Below are positions 16,753-24,142 of a stretch of DNA of 64,000 bases, one piece after another (position 1 is the first letter of the stretch; the number at the start of each line of letters is the position of its first letter). The notes under the pieces were generated by a model. The model saw nothing but the letters and a program-made list of their open reading frames with translations. It had not been told where the DNA came from and ran no database searches. The position numbers were made by a program, and so were the translations under genes. The stretch covers positions 28,860 through 92,859 of the forward strand of contig CAZPEP010000005.1 in assembly GCA_964585685.1 (NCBI GenBank), given 5' to 3'. Source of the stretch: JALHVH01 sp964585685. Lineage in GTDB: Bacteria; Acidobacteriota; Aminicenantia; Aminicenantales; Saccharicenantaceae.

Positions 16753-19275
16753 ATGGCGAATATAGATGAAAAGTCCGACGATCCGCTTGAAGAGCTGATC
16801 GAGGAACAGAACCAGAAGCTCCACATCCCCGGCAAGCTCCCCGTGCTCCTGCTTCGGGACGTCGTGATCTTCCCCTACATGATCGCCCCGCTCTTCGTCG
16901 GGCGCGAGAAGTCCAAGGCCGCCATCGACCAGAGCCTGGCCGGCAACCGCATGGTCCTCCTCCTGACCCAGAAGGACATGAGCGTCGAGGATCCCAAACG
17001 TGAGGAAGTGTATGAAATGGGCACGGTCGCCCTGGTCATGCGGATGTTGAAGCTCCCCGATGGCCGGGTCCGCATCCTGGCCCAGGGCCTGATCCGAGCG
17101 CGGATCGAGAGCTACGAGGAGGAAGGACCTTACGTCATGGCCGGCATCTCCGTCGTCCACGAGCCCGACAAGCCCGACAAGTCCGAGAAGACGATCGAAG
17201 GCGAGGCCCTCATACGCAACGTCCGCTCCGGCCTGGAGAAGGCCACCTCGCTCGGCAAGAGCATCCCTCCCGAGGTCCTCATCATTGCCGCCAACATCGA
17301 CGAGCCGGGCCGGCTGGCCGATCTGACGGCCAGCAACCTCGAGCTCAAGGTTGAGGAGGCCCAGGAGGCCCTGGAGATCGTCGACCCCCTCCAGCGTCTC
17401 AAGAGGGTCTACGAGCACCTGGCCCGCGAACTTGAGCTCCTCGATGTCCAGACGAAGATCTCGACCGAGGCCAAGGGCGAGATGGACAAGCTCCAGAAGC
17501 AGTACTTCCTCCGACAGCAGATGAAGGCCATCCAGAAGGAGCTCGGCGAGGGGACAGAGATCCAGGAGGAGATCAAGGGCTACCAGGACCGGCTGAAGGG
17601 GTTCAAGGTCCCCGACGAGGTCCGTGAGGAGCTCGAGAAGCAGATCGTCCGTCTGGCCCAGATGCACCCCGAGTCGGCCGAGACGTCGGTCGTCCGCAAC
17701 TACCTCGACTGGATGTTCTCCCTGCCCTGGAACAAGACGACCGTCGACAACCTCGACCTCGTCAAGGCCCGCGAGATCCTCGACGAGGACCACTACGGCC
17801 TGGGCAAGGTCAAGGAGCGCATCCTTGAGTACCTCGGCGTCCGCAAGCTCTCCAAGCGGATCAAGGGCCCCATCCTCTGCTTCGTCGGCCCGCCCGGCGT
17901 CGGCAAGACCTCACTCGGCAAATCCATCGCCAGGGCGCTCGGCCGGAGCTTCATCCGCATCTCGCTCGGCGGCGTCCGGGACGAGGCCGAGGTCCGGGGC
18001 CACCGGCGGACGTACGTCGGGGCCATGCCCGGCCGCATCATCCAGGGCATCCGCCGGGCCGGCTCGAACAATCCCGTGTTCATGATGGACGAGGTCGACA
18101 AGATCGGGGCCGATTTCCGGGGGGACCCGTCCTCGGCCCTCCTCGAGGTCCTCGACCCCGAGCAGAACAACTCCTTCCGCGACCACTACCTCGGCGTGCC
18201 CTACGACCTGTCCAAGGTCATGTTCATCACGACGGCCAACCTCCTCGACCCCATCCAGCCCGCCTTCCGCGACCGGATGGAGGTCCTGGAGCTCCCCGGC
18301 TACACCGAAGAGGAGAAACTCGAGATCGCCAAAAAGCACCTCATCCCTAAGCAGGTCTCCGAAAACGCCCTGAGCGAAAAGCTCATCGAGATCACCGACG
18401 GGGCGGTCAAGAAGATCACCTCGCTCTACACCCGGGAGGCCGGCGTCCGTAACCTGGAGCGCGAGATCGCCTCCGTCTGCCGGAAGGTGGCCCGCAAGGT
18501 CGCCGAGGGGCGAAAGACCCTGACCCGGATCACGTCCCAGAACGTCGAATCCCTCCTCGGCCCGCCCAAGATCTTCAAGGACCAGCTCCTCCGCAAGGAC
18601 CAGGTCGGGGTCGCCACCGGCCTCGCCTGGACCGAAGCCGGCGGCGAGATCCTCTTCGTCGAGTCGATGAAGATGCAGGGGAAGGGGAACCTCTCCCTCA
18701 CGGGCTCTCTAGGCGACGTCATGAAGGAATCCGCCCAGGCCGCACTAAGCTACACCCGGGCTCACGCCCGGCAGTTCGGCATCGACAACCGCCTCTTCCA
18801 GCAGAACGACTTCCACATCCACATCCCTGAGGGCGCCATCCCCAAGGACGGACCGTCGGCCGGCGTCACTATCGCCACGGCCTTCATCTCCCTGTGCACC
18901 AACGTCAAGGTCCGCTGGGACGTGGCCATGACCGGCGAGATCACCCTCCGGGGCAATGTCCTCCCCGTCGGCGGGATCAAGGAGAAGGTCCTGGCGGCCC
19001 AGCGCATGGGCATCAAGCGGATGATCATGCCCCTGCCGAATAAGAAGGACCTCTTCGACATTCCCAAGAAGGTCCTCAAGACGATGGAATTCATTTATGT
19101 CGAGGACGTCAAAGAGGTCCTCGCCCACGCCCTGGTCGGCAAGGCCTATAAAGGGCGAGACAAAGCTGAGACAAAGGCGAGAGAAGGGCGAGATAAGGGC
19201 AAGAGAAAGGCGAAACGGAACCGAAAGAAAAGCGAGAGAACGGCGCGACATAGGCGAGAAAGGCGCGCCTCGTAG
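16753..19275 (+). CDS. lon: ATP-dependent protease Lon
   Basis: An 840-residue protein. The N-terminal LON substrate domain begins with LPVLLLRDVVIFPYMIAPLFVGR. The AAA+ module has Walker A GPPGVGKTSLGKS at about residue 379 and Walker B VFMMDEVDKIG. The protease domain has Ser702 in PKDGPSAGVT and Lys743 in PVGGIKEKVLAA, the Ser-Lys dyad. Lon degrades misfolded and regulatory proteins in the cytosol. GGAGG precedes the ATG. The last 40 or so residues are a Lys/Arg/Glu-rich low-complexity tail, encoded by a GGCGAGA-type degenerate repeat that continues into the intergenic DNA. Canonical Lon ends near the ALVG segment, so the tail looks like repeat read-through. Confidence 0.97.
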   Translation: MANIDEKSDDPLEELIEEQNQKLHIPGKLPVLLLRDVVIFPYMIAPLFVGREKSKAAIDQSLAGNRMVLLLTQKDMSVEDPKREEVYEMGTVALVMRMLKLPDGRVRILAQGLIRARIESYEEEGPYVMAGISVVHEPDKPDKSEKTIEGEALIRNVRSGLEKATSLGKSIPPEVLIIAANIDEPGRLADLTASNLELKVEEAQEALEIVDPLQRLKRVYEHLARELELLDVQTKISTEAKGEMDKLQKQYFLRQQMKAIQKELGEGTEIQEEIKGYQDRLKGFKVPDEVREELEKQIVRLAQMHPESAETSVVRNYLDWMFSLPWNKTTVDNLDLVKAREILDEDHYGLGKVKERILEYLGVRKLSKRIKGPILCFVGPPGVGKTSLGKSIARALGRSFIRISLGGVRDEAEVRGHRRTYVGAMPGRIIQGIRRAGSNNPVFMMDEVDKIGADFRGDPSSALLEVLDPEQNNSFRDHYLGVPYDLSKVMFITTANLLDPIQPAFRDRMEVLELPGYTEEEKLEIAKKHLIPKQVSENALSEKLIEITDGAVKKITSLYTREAGVRNLEREIASVCRKVARKVAEGRKTLTRITSQNVESLLGPPKIFKDQLLRKDQVGVATGLAWTEAGGEILFVESMKMQGKGNLSLTGSLGDVMKESAQAALSYTRAHARQFGIDNRLFQQNDFHIHIPEGAIPKDGPSAGVTIATAFISLCTNVKVRWDVAMTGEITLRGNVLPVGGIKEKVLAAQRMGIKRMIMPLPNKKDLFDIPKKVLKTMEFIYVEDVKEVLAHALVGKAYKGRDKAETKAREGRDKGKRKAKRNRKKSERTARHRRERRAS

Positions 19276-19400
19276 CCGCAGACTTCAGCCTGCGTCTTCT
19301 CGCAAGCATAAGGCTACATCAAAAGACGCTTATGGACAGTAAAGAGTAGCGAGATACGCGAGAGATGCGAGACGCAACGCTAACATCCAGCTTCGAACCC
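19275..19400. repeat. Dispersed palindrome plus GCGAGA-rich repeat after lon
   Basis: GCCGCAGACTTCAGCCTGCG (19275-19294) belongs to the CAGGCT-TTAGCCTG palindrome family seen again near 23304, 23381, 29045, 29114 and 34391. From 19345 the GCGAGA-type motif that encodes the Lon tail recurs in non-coding DNA. Confidence 0.55.
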
Positions 19401-19408
19401 TCTTCACG

Positions 19409-20383
19409 ATGAGATTGCGCAAGCTCGGCGAGCGGGAACTGCTGGCGGTCATACGCAGGCATTTCTCCGTCCCCAGGAAGGACGTCCTCCTCGGCATCGG
19501 GGACGACGCGGCCATCCTCAAGCCGGGCCCTGGCAGGCTCCTCGTGACCAAGGATCTCCTCGTCGAGGGCTACGATTTTATCCTTTCGCTCCACGACCCC
19601 CGGCTCCTCGGCCGCAAGAGCCTCAACGTCAACATCAGCGACATCGCCGCCATGGGCGGGCGCCCGCTCTATGCGGTCCTGGGCCTGGGGTTTCCGAGCG
19701 AGATTTCGCTCGACTGGGTCGTCGAGTTCTTCGCCGGCCTCAAGGAGGCTGGCCGGGCGTCGGGCGTCGTCCTCGTCGGGGGCGACCTGTCCCAGGCCCG
19801 TCGGGTCTTCATCTCCGTGACGGTGATCGGCCGGGCCGGGAAGGCCATCCTCAGGAACGGAGCGAGGCCCGGGGATCACATTTTCGTGTCCGGGTCGCTC
19901 GGGGACTCCAAGCAGGGGTTCCTGCTCTATAAAAAAGGACACCGGCTGGGCGAGAGCGCGACGACCAACTTCTTCCTGCGGGCGTTCCTGGACCCCAAGC
20001 CGCAGACCGCCCTGGGCCTCGAGCTCGCGCGGCGGCGGGCCGCTTCGGCGATGATCGACTGCTCGGACGGGTTATCCGTCGACCTCAATAATATCTGCCA
20101 GGCGAGCCGCGCCGGCGCCGAGATCGACCCCCTCCGGATCCCTCTTTCGCGGACCCTGAAGGCCTTCCGGAAGGATCCCCTCTCCCTGGCCCTGCACGGC
20201 GGCGAGGACTTCCAGCTCCTATTCACGGTCCGGCCGGCCGCCCTGCCGCGGCTCGAGCCTCTGCGGAAGAAGTTCCGATTGACGGAGATCGGCCGGATCG
20301 TCGCCGAGAAGGGAATCTGGACCGTGGACGCCCGCGGCCGCCGCAAGGTGCTCGAGATCAAGGGTTACGAGCACTTCAAGTAG
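19409..20383 (+). CDS. thiL: Thiamine-monophosphate kinase ThiL
   Basis: A 324-residue kinase of the PurM/AIR-synthase fold. The motifs are ordered: GIGDDAAILKPGPGRLLVTKDLLVEGYDF (metal and substrate loop), NVNISDIAAMGGRPLYAVLGLG, VGGDLSQARRVFISVTVIGRA, DHIFVSGSLGDSKQG, MIDCSDGLSVDLNNIC and HGGEDFQLLFTV. The protein phosphorylates thiamine monophosphate to the active cofactor thiamine diphosphate. Length and all active-site segments are normal. It stands 133 bases after lon, separated by repeats, and is followed by about 390 bases of C/G-rich repeats. No other thiamine gene is in view. Confidence 0.93.
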   Translation: MRLRKLGERELLAVIRRHFSVPRKDVLLGIGDDAAILKPGPGRLLVTKDLLVEGYDFILSLHDPRLLGRKSLNVNISDIAAMGGRPLYAVLGLGFPSEISLDWVVEFFAGLKEAGRASGVVLVGGDLSQARRVFISVTVIGRAGKAILRNGARPGDHIFVSGSLGDSKQGFLLYKKGHRLGESATTNFFLRAFLDPKPQTALGLELARRRAASAMIDCSDGLSVDLNNICQASRAGAEIDPLRIPLSRTLKAFRKDPLSLALHGGEDFQLLFTVRPAALPRLEPLRKKFRLTEIGRIVAEKGIWTVDARGRRKVLEIKGYEHFK

Positions 20384-20399
20384 GCTCGGAAGGCCGCCC

Positions 20400-20770
20400 C
20401 TTGCCCGATAAATCCCCCCGTGCCCCCCTTTTCCAAAGGGGGGTAATCAGTGAAGATTCCCTATAGTTCGCCATATGTTACGCCATAATGCGCCCCTGCT
20501 AGTATGCCCTGCTGAGACGCCCCTGTTGGTATGCCCCTTGCCCGATAAATCCCCCCCGTGCCCCCCTTTTCCAAAGGGGCGTAATCAGTTTTCCAAGGGG
20601 GGGGTAATCGTGGACGTTTTCCCGACGGGAAGGAATGGAAGGCGATACGGAATAACTCCCCCCTTTACTAAACCGAGATTGGGAGGAGAATTACGTACTC
20701 CCTCTATAACCGGGAATCGGGGGGATTTAGTGCCCCCCTTTACAAAAGGGGGGATTGGGGGGATTTATGC
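20400..20770. repeat. Cluster of CCCCCTTT..AAAGGGGG intergenic repeats
   Basis: The gap after thiL holds several copies of a C-run/G-run palindrome of the type CCCCTTTTCCAAAGGGG. One longer segment (TTGCCCGATAAATCCCCCC followed by the palindrome) occurs twice, near 20400 and 20536. The last unit, with GGGGGGATTGGGGGGATTTA (20738-20767), recurs near 28507, 28848 and 28975. I see no gene here. These look like a dispersed non-coding repeat family able to form strong hairpins between convergent genes. Confidence 0.7.
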
Positions 20771-20779
20771 GAGTGATCT

Positions 20780-21625
20780 TTATCCGAAATATTCGCTGAG
20801 GAAGACGACCTCGGCCGGGCCGGACTGAAAGATGCGCTCGTTCTCCCAGCGGACCGTGAGCTGGCCGAGGCTCGTCCAGACTTTGACCTCGTTCGTGGTC
20901 AGGCCCTTGAGCATCGCGGCGACGGCGGCGGCGCAGGAGCCGCTCCCGGAGGACATGGTCTCACCGACGCCACGCTCCCAGAACAGGACCTCGATCTCCT
21001 GCTTGTTGATCGCCCGGACGAATTCCACGTTCGTCCTGTTGGGGAAGAAGGGGTGGGATTCGATCTCGAGGCCGATCTGGTTCCAGAGGACGCGGGCGGG
21101 GAAGAAGCGCTCGACGAAGACACTGCAGTGGGGGTTTCCGACGTTGACGCAGGTGACGGCGAGGACCCTCTGCTGGATGGTCAGGGGATAGTCGACGATC
21201 CGGTCGTGGACCGACCCGTCGTCGAAGGGGATCTCCCCCGAAGCGAACCGCGGGACCCCCATGTCGACCCGGAAGGAGAAAAGGGTGCCGTCCCTGGTCA
21301 GGAGTTCGCAGGGGCGGTCTCCGGCGGACGTCGTGAAGAGGATGCGGGGGGCCGTGACCGTCCCGTCGTGATAGAGGGTGGCGGCGGCGCATCGAAGGCC
21401 GTTCCCCGAGATCTCGGCTTCCGTGCCGTCGGCGTTGAAGATGCGGAAGCCGACCCGGCAGGCCGCCGCGTCCTCGACCGAGATGAAGAGCACGCCGTCG
21501 GCCCCAGCGCCGGTGTGGCGGTCGCAGAGCTTTCGTACCAAGTCGCCGGCCCCATCGCCCGGGGCGGGGCTCCGCCGGATGACCAGGAAATCGTTGCCGA
21601 GAGAATGGGCCTTGGCGATCTCCAT
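20780..21625 (-). CDS. dapF: Diaminopimelate epimerase DapF
   Basis: A 281-residue enzyme that interconverts LL- and meso-diaminopimelate for lysine and peptidoglycan synthesis. The two catalytic cysteines are present: NADGTEAEISGNGLRCAA (Cys79), and a later GETMSSGSGSCAAAV. The second elbow reads SGSGSC, where GTGSC or GSGTC is usual. Asn/Asp substrate residues in GNDFL and NPHCSVFV are kept. The start ATG (21625) overlaps the htrA stop by one base (TGATG), so translation is coupled. A longer in-frame extension upstream lies inside htrA and is rejected. It implies meso-DAP-type peptidoglycan, in keeping with the PBP1A gene nearby. Confidence 0.94.
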   Translation of the reverse strand: MEIAKAHSLGNDFLVIRRSPAPGDGAGDLVRKLCDRHTGAGADGVLFISVEDAAACRVGFRIFNADGTEAEISGNGLRCAAATLYHDGTVTAPRILFTTSAGDRPCELLTRDGTLFSFRVDMGVPRFASGEIPFDDGSVHDRIVDYPLTIQQRVLAVTCVNVGNPHCSVFVERFFPARVLWNQIGLEIESHPFFPNRTNVEFVRAINKQEIEVLFWERGVGETMSSGSGSCAAAVAAMLKGLTTNEVKVWTSLGQLTVRWENERIFQSGPAEVVFLSEYFG

Positions 21626-23136
21626 CAGGAAACTTTCAACGGGATGATCATGTCCTGGGACTGGCCGTCGCCCTCCCTCCGGACGAGGAGGATGATCTCT
21701 TCGCCCGAGGGCGTCTTCTTCAGGATGCCCTCGAACTCGCTGACGGTGGCGACCTTCTTCCGGTTGACCTCGAGGATGATGTCGCCGGTCGTGAGCCCCG
21801 CCTTGTCGGCCTCGCTGTAGTTCCGGACCTCGGTGACGAGGAGCCCTTCGAGCGTCCGGTAGCCGTAGCGGCGGGCCAGGCTTGGCGTTATGGGGGTCAA
21901 GGACAGCCCTACATCCTTGTCGGAGCTCGTCGCCTGACCCTTCTCGACCTCGGGGTCCATCTCCTCGATGGTCGGTGCGAGCGTGATCTCCTTGCCGTCG
22001 CGGATGACCTTGATGCTGATCTTCTTCCACGGCTCGATGTCGGCGATCTTGAACTTGAGGTCGTTGCTGTCCTCGATGGGTTGGCCGCTGATCTCAACGA
22101 TGACGTCGTACTGCTTGAAGCCGGCCTTTTCAGCCGGGCCGTCGGGTTCGATCGTCGTGATGATGGCGCCCTTCGAGGCCTTGATCCCGAACTGCTTGCG
22201 CATGCCGTCTGTCACGTTCTGCATGACGACGCCAAGGCGGCCCCGGGTTACCTTGCCCTTGTCCTTGAGCTGGGCGATGATCTTTTTAGCCATGTTGGAG
22301 GGGATGGCGAAGCCGATGCCGATGTTCCCGCCGGTCGGCGAGAGGATGTTGCTGTTGATGCCGATGACCTCGCCCCGCATGTTGACCAGCGGGCCGCCGG
22401 AGTTCCCCCGGTTGATGGCCGCGTCGGTTTGGATGAAATCCTGGTAGGTCGGGACGTTCATGCCCACGCCGAGCTGGCGCCCCTTGGCGGAGACGATCCC
22501 CGCGGTCACGGTGTGCTCCATGCCCAGCGGGTTGCCGATGGCGAGGACCCACTCGCCGACCTTGACCTGCGCGGAGTCTCCCAACGTCGCGAAGGGCAGG
22601 TCCTTGGCCTCGATCTTGAGAAGGGCCAGGTCGGTCTTGGGGTCCGCCCCGACGACCTTGGCTTCGTAGTCCTTCCCCTGGAGGGTCGTGATCGTGTTCT
22701 TGACCGAATCCTCGGCGATGTGATTATTGGTCAGGATATAGCCGTCGGCCGTGATGAAGAACCCCGTCCCCTGGACGGCACTCCGGTATTCCTGGGGCTG
22801 GCGTGGCGCGGGGCGGCCGAAGAACCGGTCCCAGAAGTCGTCGAACGGGAACTGGTCCTCGAATCCCTGCTGCTGTTGGGCTTTTTCCTTGTGTTCGCTG
22901 ACGATCTTGACGACCGCCGGCCCGACCTTCTCGGAGATCCCGACGAAGTCGAGGTCCGTCCGGACCTCGGGGGTCGCCGAGGCATATAGGTTCGTCGATA
23001 CGGCCGGAGCCGAGGGAGAGACGGTGGCGGCCGCCGGGGGGGCGGAGTGCTGTTCGGGCAGATATACGAATACGTATCCTGCCGCGAGAAGTCCCAGGGC
23101 GAAACCGGCTAAAGCTACCCAGACGAATTTTCTCAT
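21625..23136 (-). CDS. Periplasmic serine protease of the HtrA/DegP family
   Basis: A 503-residue protein. The start at 23136 begins directly with a membrane anchor or signal (MRKFVWVALAGFALGLLAAGY); an upstream in-frame start would add 18 unlikely residues. The trypsin-like domain has the triad His139 (TNNHI), Asp169 (DPKTDLALL) and Ser246 (NRGNSGGP). Two PDZ domains follow (RGRLGVVMQNV, then SLTPITPSLARRYGY). A Gln-rich stretch at 86-91 lies in the LA-loop region. The protein degrades or refolds envelope proteins. It is the first gene of an htrA-dapF pair and is divergent from tmk across a repeat-filled 300-base gap. Confidence 0.95.
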   Translation of the reverse strand: MRKFVWVALAGFALGLLAAGYVFVYLPEQHSAPPAAATVSPSAPAVSTNLYASATPEVRTDLDFVGISEKVGPAVVKIVSEHKEKAQQQQGFEDQFPFDDFWDRFFGRPAPRQPQEYRSAVQGTGFFITADGYILTNNHIAEDSVKNTITTLQGKDYEAKVVGADPKTDLALLKIEAKDLPFATLGDSAQVKVGEWVLAIGNPLGMEHTVTAGIVSAKGRQLGVGMNVPTYQDFIQTDAAINRGNSGGPLVNMRGEVIGINSNILSPTGGNIGIGFAIPSNMAKKIIAQLKDKGKVTRGRLGVVMQNVTDGMRKQFGIKASKGAIITTIEPDGPAEKAGFKQYDVIVEISGQPIEDSNDLKFKIADIEPWKKISIKVIRDGKEITLAPTIEEMDPEVEKGQATSSDKDVGLSLTPITPSLARRYGYRTLEGLLVTEVRNYSEADKAGLTTGDIILEVNRKKVATVSEFEGILKKTPSGEEIILLVRREGDGQSQDMIIPLKVS

Positions 23137-23303
23137 GTGTCCCTCCGGAGCATAAACTCTGAAACTAGCATATCCATCGGAAAAATACAACGTCCTAACC
23201 TCTTTCTAACGCGTCTCGGTCCAGAACGTTGCATTCGGCCCGCCTTCGGGTTAGCATGAAAAGGTTCCCGGTCCCGGGTCTTGGGCCCTGGTTGAATTGG
23301 AGT

Positions 23304-23400
23304 CGCAGGCTTTAGCCTGCGGGAGGCTTTGGCGTGCGTCTCGGCTTGGGTCGCAACCATTAGGTTGCTTCTTCGACGGAAGCTCAGGCTAAAGCTTGAG
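23304..23400. repeat. Palindromic repeats between htrA and tmk
   Basis: CGCAGGCTTTAGCCTGCG (23304-23321) is a perfect 18-base palindrome. AGCTCAGGCTAAAGCTTGAG (23381-23400) is a diverged relative. Both belong to the CAGGCT/AGCCTG family spread through this window's intergenic DNA, and each would fold into a hairpin in RNA. Confidence 0.7.
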
Positions 23401-23444
23401 ATAACAGCGGTTGCGCAGCTTCAGCCTGTGCTTATCGTGAAGCC

Positions 23445-24068
23445 ATGAGAAAGACCGATACGAAACAACTGTGCGAAAAGCGCGGCCGTCTCATCGTCCT
23501 CGAGGGCATCGATGGCTCGGGGAAGTCCACCCAGGCGAAGCTCCTCGTCAGGCGGCTCGCGGCCCGGGGGATCCGAACGGCCCTCTTTCGGGAGCCGACG
23601 CGCGGGAAATGGGGCCGGTTGATCCGGGAGAAAGCCCGGAGGGCGGGCTCCCTGACGCCGGAGGAAGAGCTCGACCTCTTCGTCAAGGACCGCCGGGAGA
23701 ATGTCGAACGGAACCTCAAGCCTGCCTTGGCCGCCGGGAAGACGGTCGTCCTTGACCGCTACTATTTTTCGACCATCGCTTACCAGGGGGCCAAGGGCAT
23801 CGACCCTGGGCGCATCCGGAGAATGAACGAGCGTTTCGCCGTTCGTCCGGACCTCGTTTTCATCGTCGATATCGAAGCGGGGAGGGGATTGGCCAGGATC
23901 GGCGGCCGGGGCCGCCGGGACGAGCTCTTCGAGCGCGAGGACTACCTGGCCCGCGTCCGCGAGATCTTCAGAGGGTTCCGCGGCCGAAAATTCGTGCATA
24001 TCGACGGCAACAGGGATATCAGGGAGATCAGCGACGAGATCCTCAGAGGGGTCAGGTCTAAAATTTAA
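23445..24068 (+). CDS. tmk: Thymidylate kinase
   Basis: A 207-residue P-loop kinase that converts dTMP to dTDP. The P-loop LEGIDGSGKSTQAK lies at about residues 19-32. The substrate-arginine region is FREPTRGKWGRLIREKARR, and VVLDRYYFSTIAYQGAKGID is the DR(Y/W) motif region. VFIVDIEAG follows, then a short LID with GRRDELFERED. The length is normal. The 3' end, including the stop, forms one arm of a 14-bp inverted repeat (24046-24113) that may act as terminator or barrier. It is probably a single-gene unit ahead of the PBP1A gene. Confidence 0.93.
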   Translation: MRKTDTKQLCEKRGRLIVLEGIDGSGKSTQAKLLVRRLAARGIRTALFREPTRGKWGRLIREKARRAGSLTPEEELDLFVKDRRENVERNLKPALAAGKTVVLDRYYFSTIAYQGAKGIDPGRIRRMNERFAVRPDLVFIVDIEAGRGLARIGGRGRRDELFEREDYLARVREIFRGFRGRKFVHIDGNRDIREISDEILRGVRSKI

Positions 24069-24113
24069 ACTTTTCGGTCGGCCAAAAAGTTGAATGTTGA
24101 GACCTGACCCCTC
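24046..24113. repeat. 14-bp inverted repeat across the tmk stop codon
   Basis: GAGGGGTCAGGTCT (24046-24059) and AGACCTGACCCCTC (24100-24113) are exact complements separated by 40 bases. The left arm is coding sequence of tmk. No T-run follows. A TATAAT box for the next gene begins at 24122, so the stem may insulate the two transcription units. The ACCCCTCA core recurs near 34585. Confidence 0.6.
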
Positions 24114-24142
24114 AGCTTTGCTATAATTGACCGGTAAGACCC

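Noticed and set aside
20780..22030. Extended N-terminus of DapF reaching into htrA
   Set aside because: The canonical DapF start MEIAKAHSLGNDF is at 21625. The upstream part is an htrA frame shadow.
22081..22989. Long plus-strand frame opposite htrA (also similar frames opposite PBP1A, the FecR gene and lon)
   Set aside because: The sense genes have complete catalytic motifs. The antisense frames have none and arise from high GC at third codon positions.
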